DNA from: Pigmentiphaga kullae
GTDB lineage: Bacteria; Pseudomonadota; Gammaproteobacteria; Burkholderiales; Burkholderiaceae_B
Length of the DNA stretch: 64,000 bases
Reading direction: 5' to 3'
NCBI RefSeq assembly: GCF_004216695.1
Contig: NZ_SGXC01000002.1
Location: forward strand, 806,001-870,000
Each line of letters opens with the position of its first letter. Positions within the stretch are counted from its first letter, which is position 1. Positions 8,261 through 15,582 of the stretch are shown here, one piece after another. Both the position numbers and the translations under genes were made by a program. The notes below the pieces were generated by a model. That model did no database searches. It was given only the letters and a program-made list of their open reading frames with translations, and was not told the DNA's origin.

Positions 8261-9567
8261 ACGACGACACTCATTCCCTCCCACCGCTCGCCATCGAACT
8301 GCGCGCCGCACTCGACGGACATCGGCACACCGCGCTCGACGCCGTCGGGCAATGCCTGGCGCGCATCGAGGCCGACGAGCCCACGATACGGGCCTGGCGC
8401 GCGATCGATCCCGACCATGCGCGAATGCAGGCGCGCCGCATCGACAGCAGGGGCGCGGTCGGCCCGCTTGTGGGCATCCCGCTGGCGGTGAAGGACATCT
8501 TCCTGACACAGGATTTCCCCACCCGCTGCGGCTCCCCCGTCTACGAGGATGGCCTGGACGGCGCCGATGCCGCCTGCGTGGCGGCCGCGCGTGCGGCCGG
8601 CGCGGTGGTGATGGGCAAGACCGTCACCACCGAGTTCGCCTATTTCAACCCCGGCCCGACCGCCAATCCGTGCAACCCGCGGCACACGCCGGGCGGCTCC
8701 TCCAGCGGCTCCGCGGCCGCGGTGGCCAGCGGCATGGTGCCGCTGGCGTTCGGTTCGCAGACCGCCGGCTCGCTGATCCGGCCAGCCTCCTATTGCGGGG
8801 TGTTCGGACTGAAAGCCACGTTCGGATGCCACGACCTGGCCGGCGCGAAGGGCCTTTCGCCGTCGCTCGACACCCTGGGATGGCTGGCGCGCGACGCCGA
8901 CGACCTGGAGCTGATGCGCAGCGCGCTGTCGGGCGAGGCCTACCGCGCCCTGCCCATGCATCGCCAGCCCGGGCAGCTTCGCCTGGGCGTGTGCCGCACC
9001 TGGGAATGGCCGGCCATCGATCCGGCGGGCGCCCGGGCCTTTGAAGACGCGGAGCTGCGTTGCCGGGAAGCCGGCGTCCAGGTACGTCGCCTGGAACTAC
9101 CGCAGGCATGGCAACCGCTCGCGCAGGCGCAGAAGACCATCATGGCCTTCGAAACCGCTCGCAGCCTGTCCATGGAATGGCAAGACCATCGGCATCAGTT
9201 GAGCGCGGCCCTGCGCGGCTTGATCGAGGAAGGCCTGGCCTGCGCCCAGGCCGACTATGCCGCGGCCCAGGCTCTGGCGCGGGCGGCCCGCCAGGAACTG
9301 GACGGCCTGATGGCCGGCGTCGACGCGCTGCTGGTGCCCAGTGCCCCGGGCGCCGCCCCGCTGGGCCTGGACGCGACCGGCGATCCGGTCTTCTGCCGGA
9401 TCTGGACGCTGCTCGGCCCGCCCTGCGTGAACGTACCGGGCCTGCACGCCCCGGACGGCCTGCCCATCGGCATGCAGCTCGTCGGCCGCAGCGGGCGGGA
9501 CCGCGACCTGCTCGCGCTCGCCGCGTCTCTCCATACGATCCTGTCACGGGAAGGATTGCAGTCATGA
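8257..9567 (+). CDS. Amidase, amidase-signature family
   Basis: This 436-residue enzyme hydrolyses an amide to acid plus ammonia. The Ser-cisSer-Lys machinery is in place: Lys79 in AVKD, the glycine/serine block GGSSSGSAAAVASG starting at residue 146, and the nucleophile Ser172 in TAGSLIRP. The length is normal for the family. It overlaps the MDR gene upstream and the reductase gene downstream by ATGA. The context suggests catabolism of an amide or of an aromatic amide; the substrate cannot be read from the sequence. Confidence 0.92.
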   Translation: MNDDTHSLPPLAIELRAALDGHRHTALDAVGQCLARIEADEPTIRAWRAIDPDHARMQARRIDSRGAVGPLVGIPLAVKDIFLTQDFPTRCGSPVYEDGLDGADAACVAAARAAGAVVMGKTVTTEFAYFNPGPTANPCNPRHTPGGSSSGSAAAVASGMVPLAFGSQTAGSLIRPASYCGVFGLKATFGCHDLAGAKGLSPSLDTLGWLARDADDLELMRSALSGEAYRALPMHRQPGQLRLGVCRTWEWPAIDPAGARAFEDAELRCREAGVQVRRLELPQAWQPLAQAQKTIMAFETARSLSMEWQDHRHQLSAALRGLIEEGLACAQADYAAAQALARAARQELDGLMAGVDALLVPSAPGAAPLGLDATGDPVFCRIWTLLGPPCVNVPGLHAPDGLPIGMQLVGRSGRDRDLLALAASLHTILSREGLQS

Positions 9568-10511
9568 AGCTCTTGATACAAGAGGTGCGGACGCTCACGT
9601 CCGAGATCCGGGGGTTCGTCCTGGCCCTGCCCGATGCGGGACCGCTGCCCCGGTACGCGCCCGGCGCGCACGTCCGGGTGCAGGTCGCACTGCCCGACGG
9701 CCGCATCGACCTGCGGGAATACTCCCTGCTGGGCGACGGCGGCGACGAGCGCCGCTACGAGATCGCCGTGCTGCGATGCGCCGACGGCCGCGGCGGCTCG
9801 GCCTGGATGCACGAGCGCCAGGCCGGCGACATGCTGGACGTGCTGCCGCCCGCGAACCACTTCGCGCTGGCGGACGAGGCCCGGGAACACTTGCTCATCG
9901 CGGGGGGCATAGGCATCACACCCATTCTTTCCATGGCGCGCGGCCTGCGACGGTCGGGAGCGGCCTTCGAGCTGCACTATGCGGCCCGCACGGCGAGCCA
10001 CATGGCCTTGCGCGACGAAGCGCGGGCAACGGGCGAGGGCGTCCGCCTGTACTACGACGATGCCGAGCCGCTGCGCGACGCGCTACCGGGGCTGCTGGCC
10101 GGATACCGGCCCGGGCGGCACCTGTACGTTTGCGGCCCCCAGGCCCTGATCGCCGGCGTGGTCTCCGGCGCGGCGGCCGCCGGCTGGCCCGCCTCGCACG
10201 TGCACTACGAACTCTTCGCCGGCGCCTTGTCGCTGGGCGACGACCAGCCCTTCGAGCTGGTGGCCCGTGCGTCCGGGACCACGGTACGGGTCGAAGCCGG
10301 CCAGACCATGCTGGACGCGCTGCTGGCGGCGGGCATCGAGCCGCTGTACGACTGCCGGCGCGGGGAATGCGGCATGTGCGTGACGCCCGTGGCCGAAGGC
10401 GAGCCCGATCACCGAGACCACTATCTGTCGGCGCGCGAACGGGCCGCGGGGGATGTGGTGTGCGTATGCGTCTCGCGCGCGCGCACGCCCACGCTGGTCC
10501 TGGATATCTGA
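9564..10511 (+). CDS. Phthalate-dioxygenase-type reductase (FMN, NADH, plant-type 2Fe-2S)
   Basis: The product has 315 residues in the order of the class IA oxygenase reductases. An N-terminal flavin domain (LREYSL, about residues 53-58) is followed by an NAD domain (IAGGIGITPILSM, about 113-125). A C-terminal plant-type ferredoxin carries Cys264-x4-Cys269-x2-Cys272 and a fourth cysteine at 302. Such proteins pass electrons to Rieske oxygenases such as VanA. No oxygenase is encoded in this operon. The nearest is the VanA-like gene at 59639, which itself lacks a reductase. The ATG overlaps the amidase stop. Confidence 0.92.
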   Translation: MKLLIQEVRTLTSEIRGFVLALPDAGPLPRYAPGAHVRVQVALPDGRIDLREYSLLGDGGDERRYEIAVLRCADGRGGSAWMHERQAGDMLDVLPPANHFALADEAREHLLIAGGIGITPILSMARGLRRSGAAFELHYAARTASHMALRDEARATGEGVRLYYDDAEPLRDALPGLLAGYRPGRHLYVCGPQALIAGVVSGAAAAGWPASHVHYELFAGALSLGDDQPFELVARASGTTVRVEAGQTMLDALLAAGIEPLYDCRRGECGMCVTPVAEGEPDHRDHYLSARERAAGDVVCVCVSRARTPTLVLDI

Positions 10512-10525
10512 TCCGCCCTGGCGTA

Positions 10526-11485
10526 TCAATAGGTATCGAACGCGGCCTGGATGTCGTCCGTGCCGGCGCCCAGCGCCAGCATCAGCAGCACGCGCGCCTT
10601 CCACGGCGACAGCGTGCCGGCGCCCGGCAGCCCGCCCGAGGCAGCGACGCAGCCGCTGCCCGTGCGGGTCGCGCGGACCACGGCCACGCCGCCCTGCCGC
10701 AATTCGTCCAGCGCTTCCTGGGCATCGGCGCTGGCCGAGCCGTTGCCGGTCCCGGCCCAGACCAGCCCGCGCGCGCCGGTGGCCGCCACGGCCCGGATCA
10801 GCGCAGCCGAACCGCCGGCATAGCCGGCCAGCACCTCGACCTGCGGCAGCGGCGTGGCGGCCGTGAACGGCGTGGCGCGCGTGTGCGGACGTTCCGGGCG
10901 GCCCATCCATGCGACCCGGCCATCCTGGACCCAGCCCAGCGCGCCGGCATTCGGCGCCGCGAAGGCGTCGGGCCGGTTGGCATTTGTCTTGGCCGCGTCT
11001 CGTGCGCACAGGATCTGGTGATTCAGCGCCACCAGCACGCCGCGTCCGGCGGCCTGCGGGGCGGCCGCCACCGTGACGGCGTCCAGCAGGTTCAGCGGAC
11101 CATCGGGGGACAACGCGGTGGCCGGGCGCATCGCGCCCACCAGCACCACCGGCCTGTCGGTCTTGAGCGCCAGGTGCAGGTAATAGGCGGTTTCCTCGAG
11201 CGTGTCCGTGCCGTGGGTCACCACCACGCCGTCGGCGCCGCCGTCGAGCAGGGCCTGCACCCGCGCGGCCAGCGACTGCCAGAAAGCGGGCGTGGCGTTC
11301 TTGCTGTCGATGGCGGCGAACTGCTCGGCCTGGATGGCGGCCACCTCGTCCAGGCCCGGCACGCGGGCGCACAGCTCGGCCACGTCCAGCGCGCCGGCGG
11401 CATAGGCCATCGTGGACTGGGGACGGGCGCCGGCCCCGGCGATGGTGCCGCCGGTGGCGACGATGCAAAGGCGCGGCAGGGACAT
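10526..11485 (-). CDS. L-asparaginase
   Basis: The product has 319 residues and hydrolyses asparagine to aspartate and ammonia. The two catalytic threonine motifs are present: ATGGTIAG at about residues 9-16 and HGTDTLEE at about 88-95. The start MSLPRLC (11485) removes a spurious 69-residue upstream extension that runs through the lexA promoter. No signal peptide is evident, so a cytoplasmic enzyme is likely. It is convergent with the reductase gene and divergent from lexA, with 97 bp between its start and the first SOS box. Confidence 0.93.
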   Translation of the reverse strand: MSLPRLCIVATGGTIAGAGARPQSTMAYAAGALDVAELCARVPGLDEVAAIQAEQFAAIDSKNATPAFWQSLAARVQALLDGGADGVVVTHGTDTLEETAYYLHLALKTDRPVVLVGAMRPATALSPDGPLNLLDAVTVAAAPQAAGRGVLVALNHQILCARDAAKTNANRPDAFAAPNAGALGWVQDGRVAWMGRPERPHTRATPFTAATPLPQVEVLAGYAGGSAALIRAVAATGARGLVWAGTGNGSASADAQEALDELRQGGVAVVRATRTGSGCVAASGGLPGAGTLSPWKARVLLMLALGAGTDDIQAAFDTY

Positions 11486-11582
11486 GGCGGGCGTGCACAG
11501 GAGGACGAGAGCCCGATGATACCCGTGGCCGGATTGGCGTTCCCGCGACAGTTGCGTTTTCTGCTTGCGCCGCGCGTCGATA

Positions 11583-11617
11583 CTGTATAAAAATACAGTT
11601 ACTGGATAAAACCACAG
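11583..11617 (+). promoter_or_regulatory. Two tandem LexA (SOS) boxes in front of lexA
   Basis: Box 1 (11583-11598) is CTGT-ATAAAAAT-ACAG, a perfect match to the CTGT-N8-ACAG consensus. Box 2 (11602-11617) is CTGG-ATAAAACC-ACAG, with one mismatch. The box starts are 19 bp apart, close to two helical turns, so two LexA dimers can sit side by side. A TATAAA-like -10 overlaps box 1, so binding would block RNA polymerase. This is the usual autoregulation arrangement of lexA. Confidence 0.92.
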
Positions 11618-11673
11618 AAGCCCGACACGCGCCGTCGCCACCCGGTGGCGGGCGCCCCGCCACGGAGCCCCAG

Positions 11674-12324
11674 ATGTCCAAGCTGACCGCACGCCAACAA
11701 GAAATCCTGGATCTCATCCGCCAGGCCATCGTCAAGACCGGCTTTCCCCCCACCCGGGCCGAAATCGCCCAGGCATTGGGCTTTCGCTCGCCCAACGCGG
11801 CCGAGGAACACCTGAAGGCGCTGGCGCGCAAGGGAGTGCTCGAATTGTCCGCGGGCACCTCCCGCGGGATACGGCTGAAAGACCCGGTCACGGCCGAACC
11901 GCCGCTCCAGCTCACCCATCCCGTGCTGGCGCAGCTGGTCCTGCCGCTGGTGGGCCGGGTCGCGGCAGGCAGCCCCATCCTGGCCACCGAGCACATAGAC
12001 AAGGAAATCGGCGTCGACGAGGCCCTGTTCTCGCAGCGGCCCGACTACCTGCTCAAGGTGCGCGGCAACAGCATGCGCGACGCCGGCATCCTCGACGGCG
12101 ATCTGCTGGCCGTCAAGAAAACCGCCCAGGCCCGCGACGGGCAGATCATCGTGGCCCGCCTGGGCGACGACGTCACCGTCAAGGAACTGCGCTACACCGA
12201 AACCGGCCTGAGCCTGCTGCCGGCCAATCCGGACTTCCAACCCATCGAAGTCGATCGCGAGCGCGACGATTTCGCGCTCGAGGGCATCGCGGTCGGCCTG
12301 ATCCGGGCCGGCCTGGTGCATTGA
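11674..12324 (+). CDS. lexA: LexA repressor
   Basis: The 216-residue SOS master repressor has an N-terminal winged helix-turn-helix (residues 1-70, starting [15 protein letters not shown]) and a C-terminal S24 self-cleavage domain. The scissile Ala98-Gly99 lies in GRVAAGSP. The catalytic pair is Ser133 (RGNSMRDAG) and Lys149 (AVKKT). RecA-stimulated self-cleavage would derepress the regulon. The ATG lies 56 bp downstream of two SOS boxes, so the gene controls itself. The imuA-like gene starts 22 bp after its stop and is probably co-transcribed. Confidence 0.97.
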   Translation: MSKLTARQQEILDLIRQAIVKTGFPPTRAEIAQALGFRSPNAAEEHLKALARKGVLELSAGTSRGIRLKDPVTAEPPLQLTHPVLAQLVLPLVGRVAAGSPILATEHIDKEIGVDEALFSQRPDYLLKVRGNSMRDAGILDGDLLAVKKTAQARDGQIIVARLGDDVTVKELRYTETGLSLLPANPDFQPIEVDRERDDFALEGIAVGLIRAGLVH

Positions 12325-12345
12325 AGACCCAGACGGACGACCATC

Positions 12346-13215
12346 ATGAAACACAGCACGCCCAGCTCCAGTCTTTCCAGCGGATTTCCCGCGCTCGACG
12401 CCGCCCTGCCCCAGGCCGGATGGCCCGTTGGCGCATTGACGGAAATCCTGGTCCCGCGCGTCGGGCACGGCGAATTGAATCTGCTCGGCCCGCTGCTGGG
12501 CCGGCTCACCAAGGCCGGCCGCACCGTGGCCCTGCTGGTGCCGCCCTATCTGTCCTACGCCCCCGCGTTGATCCAGCACGGCGTCGCGCTGGAATGCGTC
12601 AAGCTCGTACGCACCGATCATCCCCTGGATGGCCTGGAACAGCTGGAAGCCGGCGTGCGGGCGGGCGAGTTCGCCGCGCTGGTCGCCATCCTGCCCCCCG
12701 AGCAGGCCGCCGCGCAATCCGAAAGCAGCGTCCGCCGGCTGTACATGGCCGCGCGGCTGTCCGGGTGCCCGGCCTTCCTGTTCCATACCTGCAGCACGCC
12801 CGCTACGACCTCGGCATCCCAATTGCGGTTGCTGGCGGACATGAGCCAGCCCGGCCAGATCCGGCTCCAGCGCATCGCCCCCACGGCCGAAGGCAGCGAA
12901 GGCGCGGTCACGCTGGATATCGGCCAGCAAACAGCGCGCGCGGGCTTCAAGCCGGGCTTCAAGCGTGCGGCCGGGCTCGCGGTGGCGGGAACCCATACGC
13001 GCACCGCCGAAGAAACGGACACGCATGGCACGGACGCCGACACGCTGCCGGCGCAACGGCCCACCCACCCGCGTACCGGACAGCATGCACCGCACGCCAA
13101 GCCGATCCCGGCCAATCGCAGCCCGTGGCCGTTCAAGCAGCGTCGTGGCGCAAGCAGCAGCCGCGGCTATCCATCCGCGCTGGCACTGCTGTTTTCCCGC
13201 GGCTGGAACGCCTGA
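12346..13215 (+). CDS. imuA: ImuA-like translesion synthesis accessory protein
   Basis: The product has 289 residues. Its first about 200 residues resemble the RecA/SulA-like ImuA family: FPALDAALPQAGWPVGALTEIL, an LTKAGRTVALL strand and the QLRLLADMSQPGQIRLQRI block. ImuA works with ImuB and DnaE2 in damage-induced mutagenesis. The C-terminal 90 residues are low-complexity, rich in Thr, His and Arg. It lies directly after lexA and would share its SOS promoter. No imuB or dnaE2 follows; a strong terminator comes next. It could be a cell-division inhibitor of the SulA type instead, which is a related fold. Confidence 0.75.
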   Translation: MKHSTPSSSLSSGFPALDAALPQAGWPVGALTEILVPRVGHGELNLLGPLLGRLTKAGRTVALLVPPYLSYAPALIQHGVALECVKLVRTDHPLDGLEQLEAGVRAGEFAALVAILPPEQAAAQSESSVRRLYMAARLSGCPAFLFHTCSTPATTSASQLRLLADMSQPGQIRLQRIAPTAEGSEGAVTLDIGQQTARAGFKPGFKRAAGLAVAGTHTRTAEETDTHGTDADTLPAQRPTHPRTGQHAPHAKPIPANRSPWPFKQRRGASSSRGYPSALALLFSRGWNA

Positions 13216-13277
13216 ATCTCCCTTGGACACCCGCGGCGGAATCGGCCGCCGCGGTGCTCGCGCCCGAATGCTCCATT

Positions 13278-13310
13278 GCCCACGAATGTCGAAAATTCGT
13301 GGGCTTTTTT
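13278..13310 (+). terminator. Intrinsic terminator after lexA-imuA
   Basis: A perfect 10-bp stem GCCCACGAAT/ATTCGTGGGC with a seven-base loop is followed by six T. It lies 62 bp after the imuA-like stop and closes the SOS operon. Confidence 0.95.
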
Positions 13311-13432
13311 ATGTCTCGTTGAGTTGTTGTACGCCCGCCATAACCCCCCGTTTGGAGTATGAATTTTTTCGTACTCGTTGCTAGGCTGGTTGCTCCATTC
13401 CCCTCGCTGCGCCAACCCCGGAAGAGGCCATC

Positions 13433-13840
13433 ATGCAAGCGAAATCCAACGTCATCCATACCCTTGCGGTACTTGCCACGGCTGCGGCCGCATCCTTCTG
13501 GTGTGCCAGCGCGGCTGCCCAAGGAGTCTCGATCGGAGGCTCGGGTTCAAGCTCGGGTTCGGACGGCCCCCGCGCCATCGAGGAACAGTCCGCAGCCATC
13601 AGCTACAGCTCTCGCGCGGCGGCCTGCGCGCGGGCCAAGTCCCGCGCCTCGGAGTTCGCCCAGCGCAAGAGCAACTTCAAGGACATCAGTATGGGCGCCT
13701 GCGACTGCTCCTCCACCAAGACCAAGCCGTGGCAGCCGGCATTGCAGGCTCAATACGCGATGGAAACAGGCATGCCCCCTCCTACAGGTCCTGTCGACAC
13801 CCACGAATGCACGGTCACCGCCCGCATTTCGTTCAAGTAG
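13433..13840 (+). CDS. Small exported protein, unknown function
   Basis: The product has 135 residues with a signal peptide ending near ASAAAQ (about residue 31). The mature part starts with a Gly/Ser-rich stretch (about 33-45) and contains four cysteines, at roughly 64, 87, 89 and 125. That suggests disulfides in the periplasm or outside the cell. I do not recognise a family. GAAGAGG is a plausible ribosome-binding site before ATG 13433. It is the first of three consecutive small secreted proteins, but is not clearly homologous to the next two. Confidence 0.75.
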   Translation: MQAKSNVIHTLAVLATAAAASFWCASAAAQGVSIGGSGSSSGSDGPRAIEEQSAAISYSSRAAACARAKSRASEFAQRKSNFKDISMGACDCSSTKTKPWQPALQAQYAMETGMPPPTGPVDTHECTVTARISFK

Positions 13841-13856
13841 CCGCCAGAGGCCAGCC

Positions 13857-14300
13857 ATGAAGACACGCGGGAAAATCAGGGGCCGAGCAATGGCGGCAAT
13901 GGCCGGTTTGATCGCATGGGCGGCATGCTGGCCGGCTTATGCCTTTAGCGATTCAGATCCACTTCAGCTGAAATGCGTGGGGGAAAGAAGCGATGGCTTC
14001 AGGACCCATATATTCATAAACATCGGCATGAGGTTCGAGATCAGGAACCGATCCAATGAATTGGTTTATGACATACAGAAAGACAATGGCTATGGAACCC
14101 CCGGCGACTACTCTCAAGACTACGAAGTCCTGTCCGAAAGAATCGTTTTCCACAGCAGGCTGATCAGCAACAAAAGAATGTACACCCGAGGGGAAATCAA
14201 TAGAAAAACCGGCCGAATAAGCATTGAAACCACGGAGATGGCTAACAACTTCAGCGGTGTATGCAGCGTGGGAAGCTATGTCCCCGACACCAAGTTTTGA
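13857..14300 (+). CDS. Small exported protein with two cysteines, unknown function
   Basis: The product has 147 residues with a signal peptide that ends around AYAF (residue 30). Two cysteines bracket the mature chain: one in LQLKCVGE and one in FSGVCSVG near the end. Before the second lies RKTGRIS, like a strand-turn of a beta-barrel. The same LKC...R-x-G-x-(I/L)S...C layout is found in the following gene, so the two are likely paralogues. Codon use is more AT-rich than in the flanking housekeeping genes. The start is ATG 13857, with an alternative at residue 12. Function unknown. Confidence 0.72.
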   Translation: MKTRGKIRGRAMAAMAGLIAWAACWPAYAFSDSDPLQLKCVGERSDGFRTHIFINIGMRFEIRNRSNELVYDIQKDNGYGTPGDYSQDYEVLSERIVFHSRLISNKRMYTRGEINRKTGRISIETTEMANNFSGVCSVGSYVPDTKF

Positions 14301-14316
14301 GAACAGGCCAGGCAAG

Positions 14317-14739
14317 ATGAACAAGCTCCCTCTTCTGGGCCTGGCCCTGACCGCCTCCGTCTTTTCCTCCGGGCTGGCCGCGCAAAGCGTGATCCTGCTG
14401 AAATGCGAACAGACCGCGGCCAACAATCCAGCGTTGCAATGGACGTCATCGCTGGAAGTCAACGTCTCGGAAAAGAAATTGACCTACGATGGCCAGGCCC
14501 TGCAACTAGGCAGGAAGACCGAGCGAACCGATGTCAAGAACGGAGAAAACCTGCGCTGGGAATACAGCATCACCGAATGGTCCGACAGCGGAATCGCCTG
14601 GGAATTCCGGTTCCATATGAATGGAATACCCAAAGCAGAACCGACGCGCTACCGCCTGGACAGGATCAGCGGCAAGTTGAGCGGGCCCCATTCCAGCGGC
14701 CCGTGCCGGAGGATCGAGGCATCCGAGAAATTGTTCTAG
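14317..14739 (+). CDS. Small exported protein, paralogue of the preceding gene
   Basis: The product has 140 residues, starting at MNKLPLLG with a signal peptide cleaved after LAAQ (about residue 22). It has LLKCEQTAA near the mature N-terminus and DRISGKLSG...GPC near the C-terminus, matching the layout of the previous protein. The ATG at 14317 is 16 bp after the previous stop and preceded by AGGCAAG. A longer frame from 14224 would overlap the upstream gene and destroy the signal peptide. Unknown periplasmic or secreted function. Convergent with rlmB, nine bases away. Confidence 0.72.
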   Translation: MNKLPLLGLALTASVFSSGLAAQSVILLKCEQTAANNPALQWTSSLEVNVSEKKLTYDGQALQLGRKTERTDVKNGENLRWEYSITEWSDSGIAWEFRFHMNGIPKAEPTRYRLDRISGKLSGPHSSGPCRRIEASEKLF

Positions 14740-14748
14740 AGCCGAAGC

Positions 14749-15489
14749 CTACTTCGCTACCCGCTGCCTGAGCGTTTCGTACATGCAGACGGCCGACGCC
14801 ACGCTGACGTTCAGGCTCTCCACGGACCCTTGCATGGGAATCCGGACCAGTTGATCGCAGGTCTCGCGGGTCAGGCGACGCATGCCCTCGCCTTCGGCCC
14901 CCATGACCCAGGCGATGGGCTGGCGAGCGTCCACGTCGTACATGGTCTCGGTGGCTTCGTCGTCGGTGCCGACCACCCAGACGCCGCGCTCTTTCAGGCT
15001 GCGCAGCGTCCGCGCCAGATTGGTCACGGTCAGGTAGGGAACGCTGTCGGCGGCGCCGCAGGCCACGCGCTGAACGGTCGTGTTCAGGCCCACGGCGCGG
15101 TCGCGGGGAGCGATCACGGCGTGGACGCCGGCCCCGTCCGCGGTTCGCAGGCAGGCGCCCAGGTTGTGCGGATCGGTGACGCCGTCCAGTACCAGCAGGA
15201 AGGCCGGGCCGTCGGCATCGTCGAGCACTTCGTCCACGTCCATCGCCAGTTCCAGCGATTCCGCCAGCGCGACCACGCCCTGGTGGCGCTGGCCCTTGGC
15301 CAGCCCGTCCAGGCGCGTCTGCGCCACGGGATGCACCTTGCATCCGGCGGCCTGGGCCTGTTCGACCAGCGTCAACATGCGTCGGTCGCGGCGCGCTTCC
15401 TCGACGTAGATATCCTTGATCGACGCCGGCGCATGGCGCAGCCGTGCGGCCACCGCGTGGAATCCGACCAAAACCTGGCTCGCTGCCAT
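14749..15489 (-). CDS. rlmB: 23S rRNA 2'-O-methyltransferase RlmB
   Basis: This 246-residue SPOUT methyltransferase modifies the 2'-OH of a guanosine in 23S rRNA (G2251 in E. coli). An N-terminal substrate-binding domain (about 1-75) is followed by the knotted catalytic domain. The SPOUT motifs are visible: [16 protein letters not shown] (about 107-122), [13 protein letters not shown] (about 194-206) and [14 protein letters not shown] (about 225-238). It lies 93 bp downstream of rnr on the same strand, the arrangement known from E. coli. Confidence 0.95.
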   Translation of the reverse strand: MAASQVLVGFHAVAARLRHAPASIKDIYVEEARRDRRMLTLVEQAQAAGCKVHPVAQTRLDGLAKGQRHQGVVALAESLELAMDVDEVLDDADGPAFLLVLDGVTDPHNLGACLRTADGAGVHAVIAPRDRAVGLNTTVQRVACGAADSVPYLTVTNLARTLRSLKERGVWVVGTDDEATETMYDVDARQPIAWVMGAEGEGMRRLTRETCDQLVRIPMQGSVESLNVSVASAVCMYETLRQRVAK

Positions 15490-15582
15490 CTTTCACCCCA
15501 ACGTAGATGCATGCCGCAACACGGCAGAAACGACGCGGCGCTGCCCCAGGCAGCGCCGCAATGCCGCTATTAGACCAGAGAT

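Noticed and set aside
10526-11692. Extended asparaginase start at 11692
   Set aside because: The extension runs through the SOS boxes and lexA start and has no homology. MSLPRLC at 11485 is the proper start.
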